Assembly (NCBI GenBank): GCA_030710605.1
Contig: CP092863.1
Coordinates: forward strand, 136,467,456 to 136,531,455
Reading direction: 5' to 3'
DNA: 64,000 bases
DNA from: Cordylochernes scorpioides
Taxonomy: Eukaryota; Arthropoda; Arachnida; Pseudoscorpiones; Chernetidae
Position numbers and translations under genes: made by a program. The first letter of the stretch is position 1. Every line of letters starts with the position of its first letter. A model generated the notes under the pieces. That model had not been told where the DNA came from, made no database searches, and saw only the letters and a program-made list of their open reading frames with translations. This document shows positions 63,806-64,000 of the stretch, piece after piece.

Positions 63806-63998
63806 CGAATTGGCACAAACGACATACAGTAAAACTTTTCATAAATGCTGTTCCAGAGGAAAAGTCGAACTTGAACCGATTCAAACCTCTGAACTACTTG
63901 AAAGTTTAATGACTGGAAAGCATCAACTTTCAAAGAACTTCATGGAAAACATCCGTTCCGTCAACAGTGCCCTAGCATTCGCTTCAATGGGAGCAAAC
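63672..63998 (+). CDS. Helitron Rep/helicase protein, N-terminal part (runs off window)
   Basis: Open for 109 codons to the window edge. Contains HLCGQLDQVCPKCRAKYF (C37/C40 pair), FHKCCSRGKVEL and NFMENIRSVNSALAFASMGA. This order, H-x-C-G-x-L-x5-C-x2-C-x-A, then C-C-x2-G-K-V, then N-I-R-x-x-N-x-A-x-A-F-A-S-x-G, is the standard region immediately before the Helitron-like N domain of Rep/Hel transposases. The protein would nick and unwind DNA for rolling-circle transposition. The start is unclear: the frame opens after a stop at 63669-63671 with no Met, and a cag at 63718-63720 could be a splice acceptor. Whether intact depends on sequence beyond 64000. Confidence 0.85.
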
Positions 63999-64000
63999 CT

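Overview
This is animal (metazoan, non-vertebrate) genomic DNA: AT-rich, gene-poor, with spliced GC-rich exons, tRNA-derived SINEs, LINE 3' ends, mariner, pogo-like and Helitron sequences and no prokaryotic gene organisation. The exact taxon cannot be fixed from the sequence. Two 100-N assembly gaps lie at 28662-28761 and 55167-55266.

The one host gene I can support is on the minus strand: three phase-compatible exons (50144-~50435, 40804-41023, 29794-29922) of a multi-membrane transporter of the SLC35F3/F4/F5 type (drug/metabolite transporter fold). Introns are 9.1 and 10.9 kb and the next 3' exon is not found in the remaining 29.8 kb. Nearly everything else is transposon-derived and lies within or beside these introns. 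I named families by letter: tRNA SINEs A, B and C; a ~350-bp retroposon E; Helitron-like elements (seven copies, 3' hairpin plus CTAG); a Tc1/mariner-type MITE H whose 111-bp interior is tandemly amplified; pogo-like MITEs; LINE C-terminal fragments with Cys/His motifs; arrays G and R built on LINE 3' tails; and foldback (inverted-pair) elements D, F, J, K, L, Q, S, T, W and X.

The most striking signal is that the foldback families share a hammerhead-ribozyme core. Elements K, J, L, Q and D carry CTGANGA, a stem II, GAAA, a palindromic stem III and a GUH-like cleavage site, with matching stem I arms; the copy at 7221-7264 is complete and canonical. The ~20 copies of family F carry the same boxes in permuted order (GAAA first, CTGATGA second, joined by a perfect stem II). 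Other families (S, T, W, X) look like decayed versions of the same architecture. Most also carry a TAGATGGCGC-like motif near the far end. This is what one would expect of a large radiation of non-autonomous hammerhead retroposons (Penelope-like/retrozyme type), often as head-to-head pairs.

Layout: 1-29 kb nested SINEs, foldbacks, Helitron-like copies and LINE tails; 29.8 kb exon C; 30.2-31.4 kb G array; 32.3-36.4 kb LTR-retrotransposon remnants on the minus strand; 37-40.7 kb LINE and foldbacks; 40.8-41.0 kb exon B flanked closely by insertions; 42-49 kb H array, LTR piece, a complete but inactivated 1288-bp mariner; 50.1-50.4 kb exon A abutting a 32-bp minisatellite; 51.8-62.3 kb a large diverged inverted duplication (arms ~3 kb around a 4-kb spacer); 62.3-64 kb the start of an autonomous Helitron that runs off the window.
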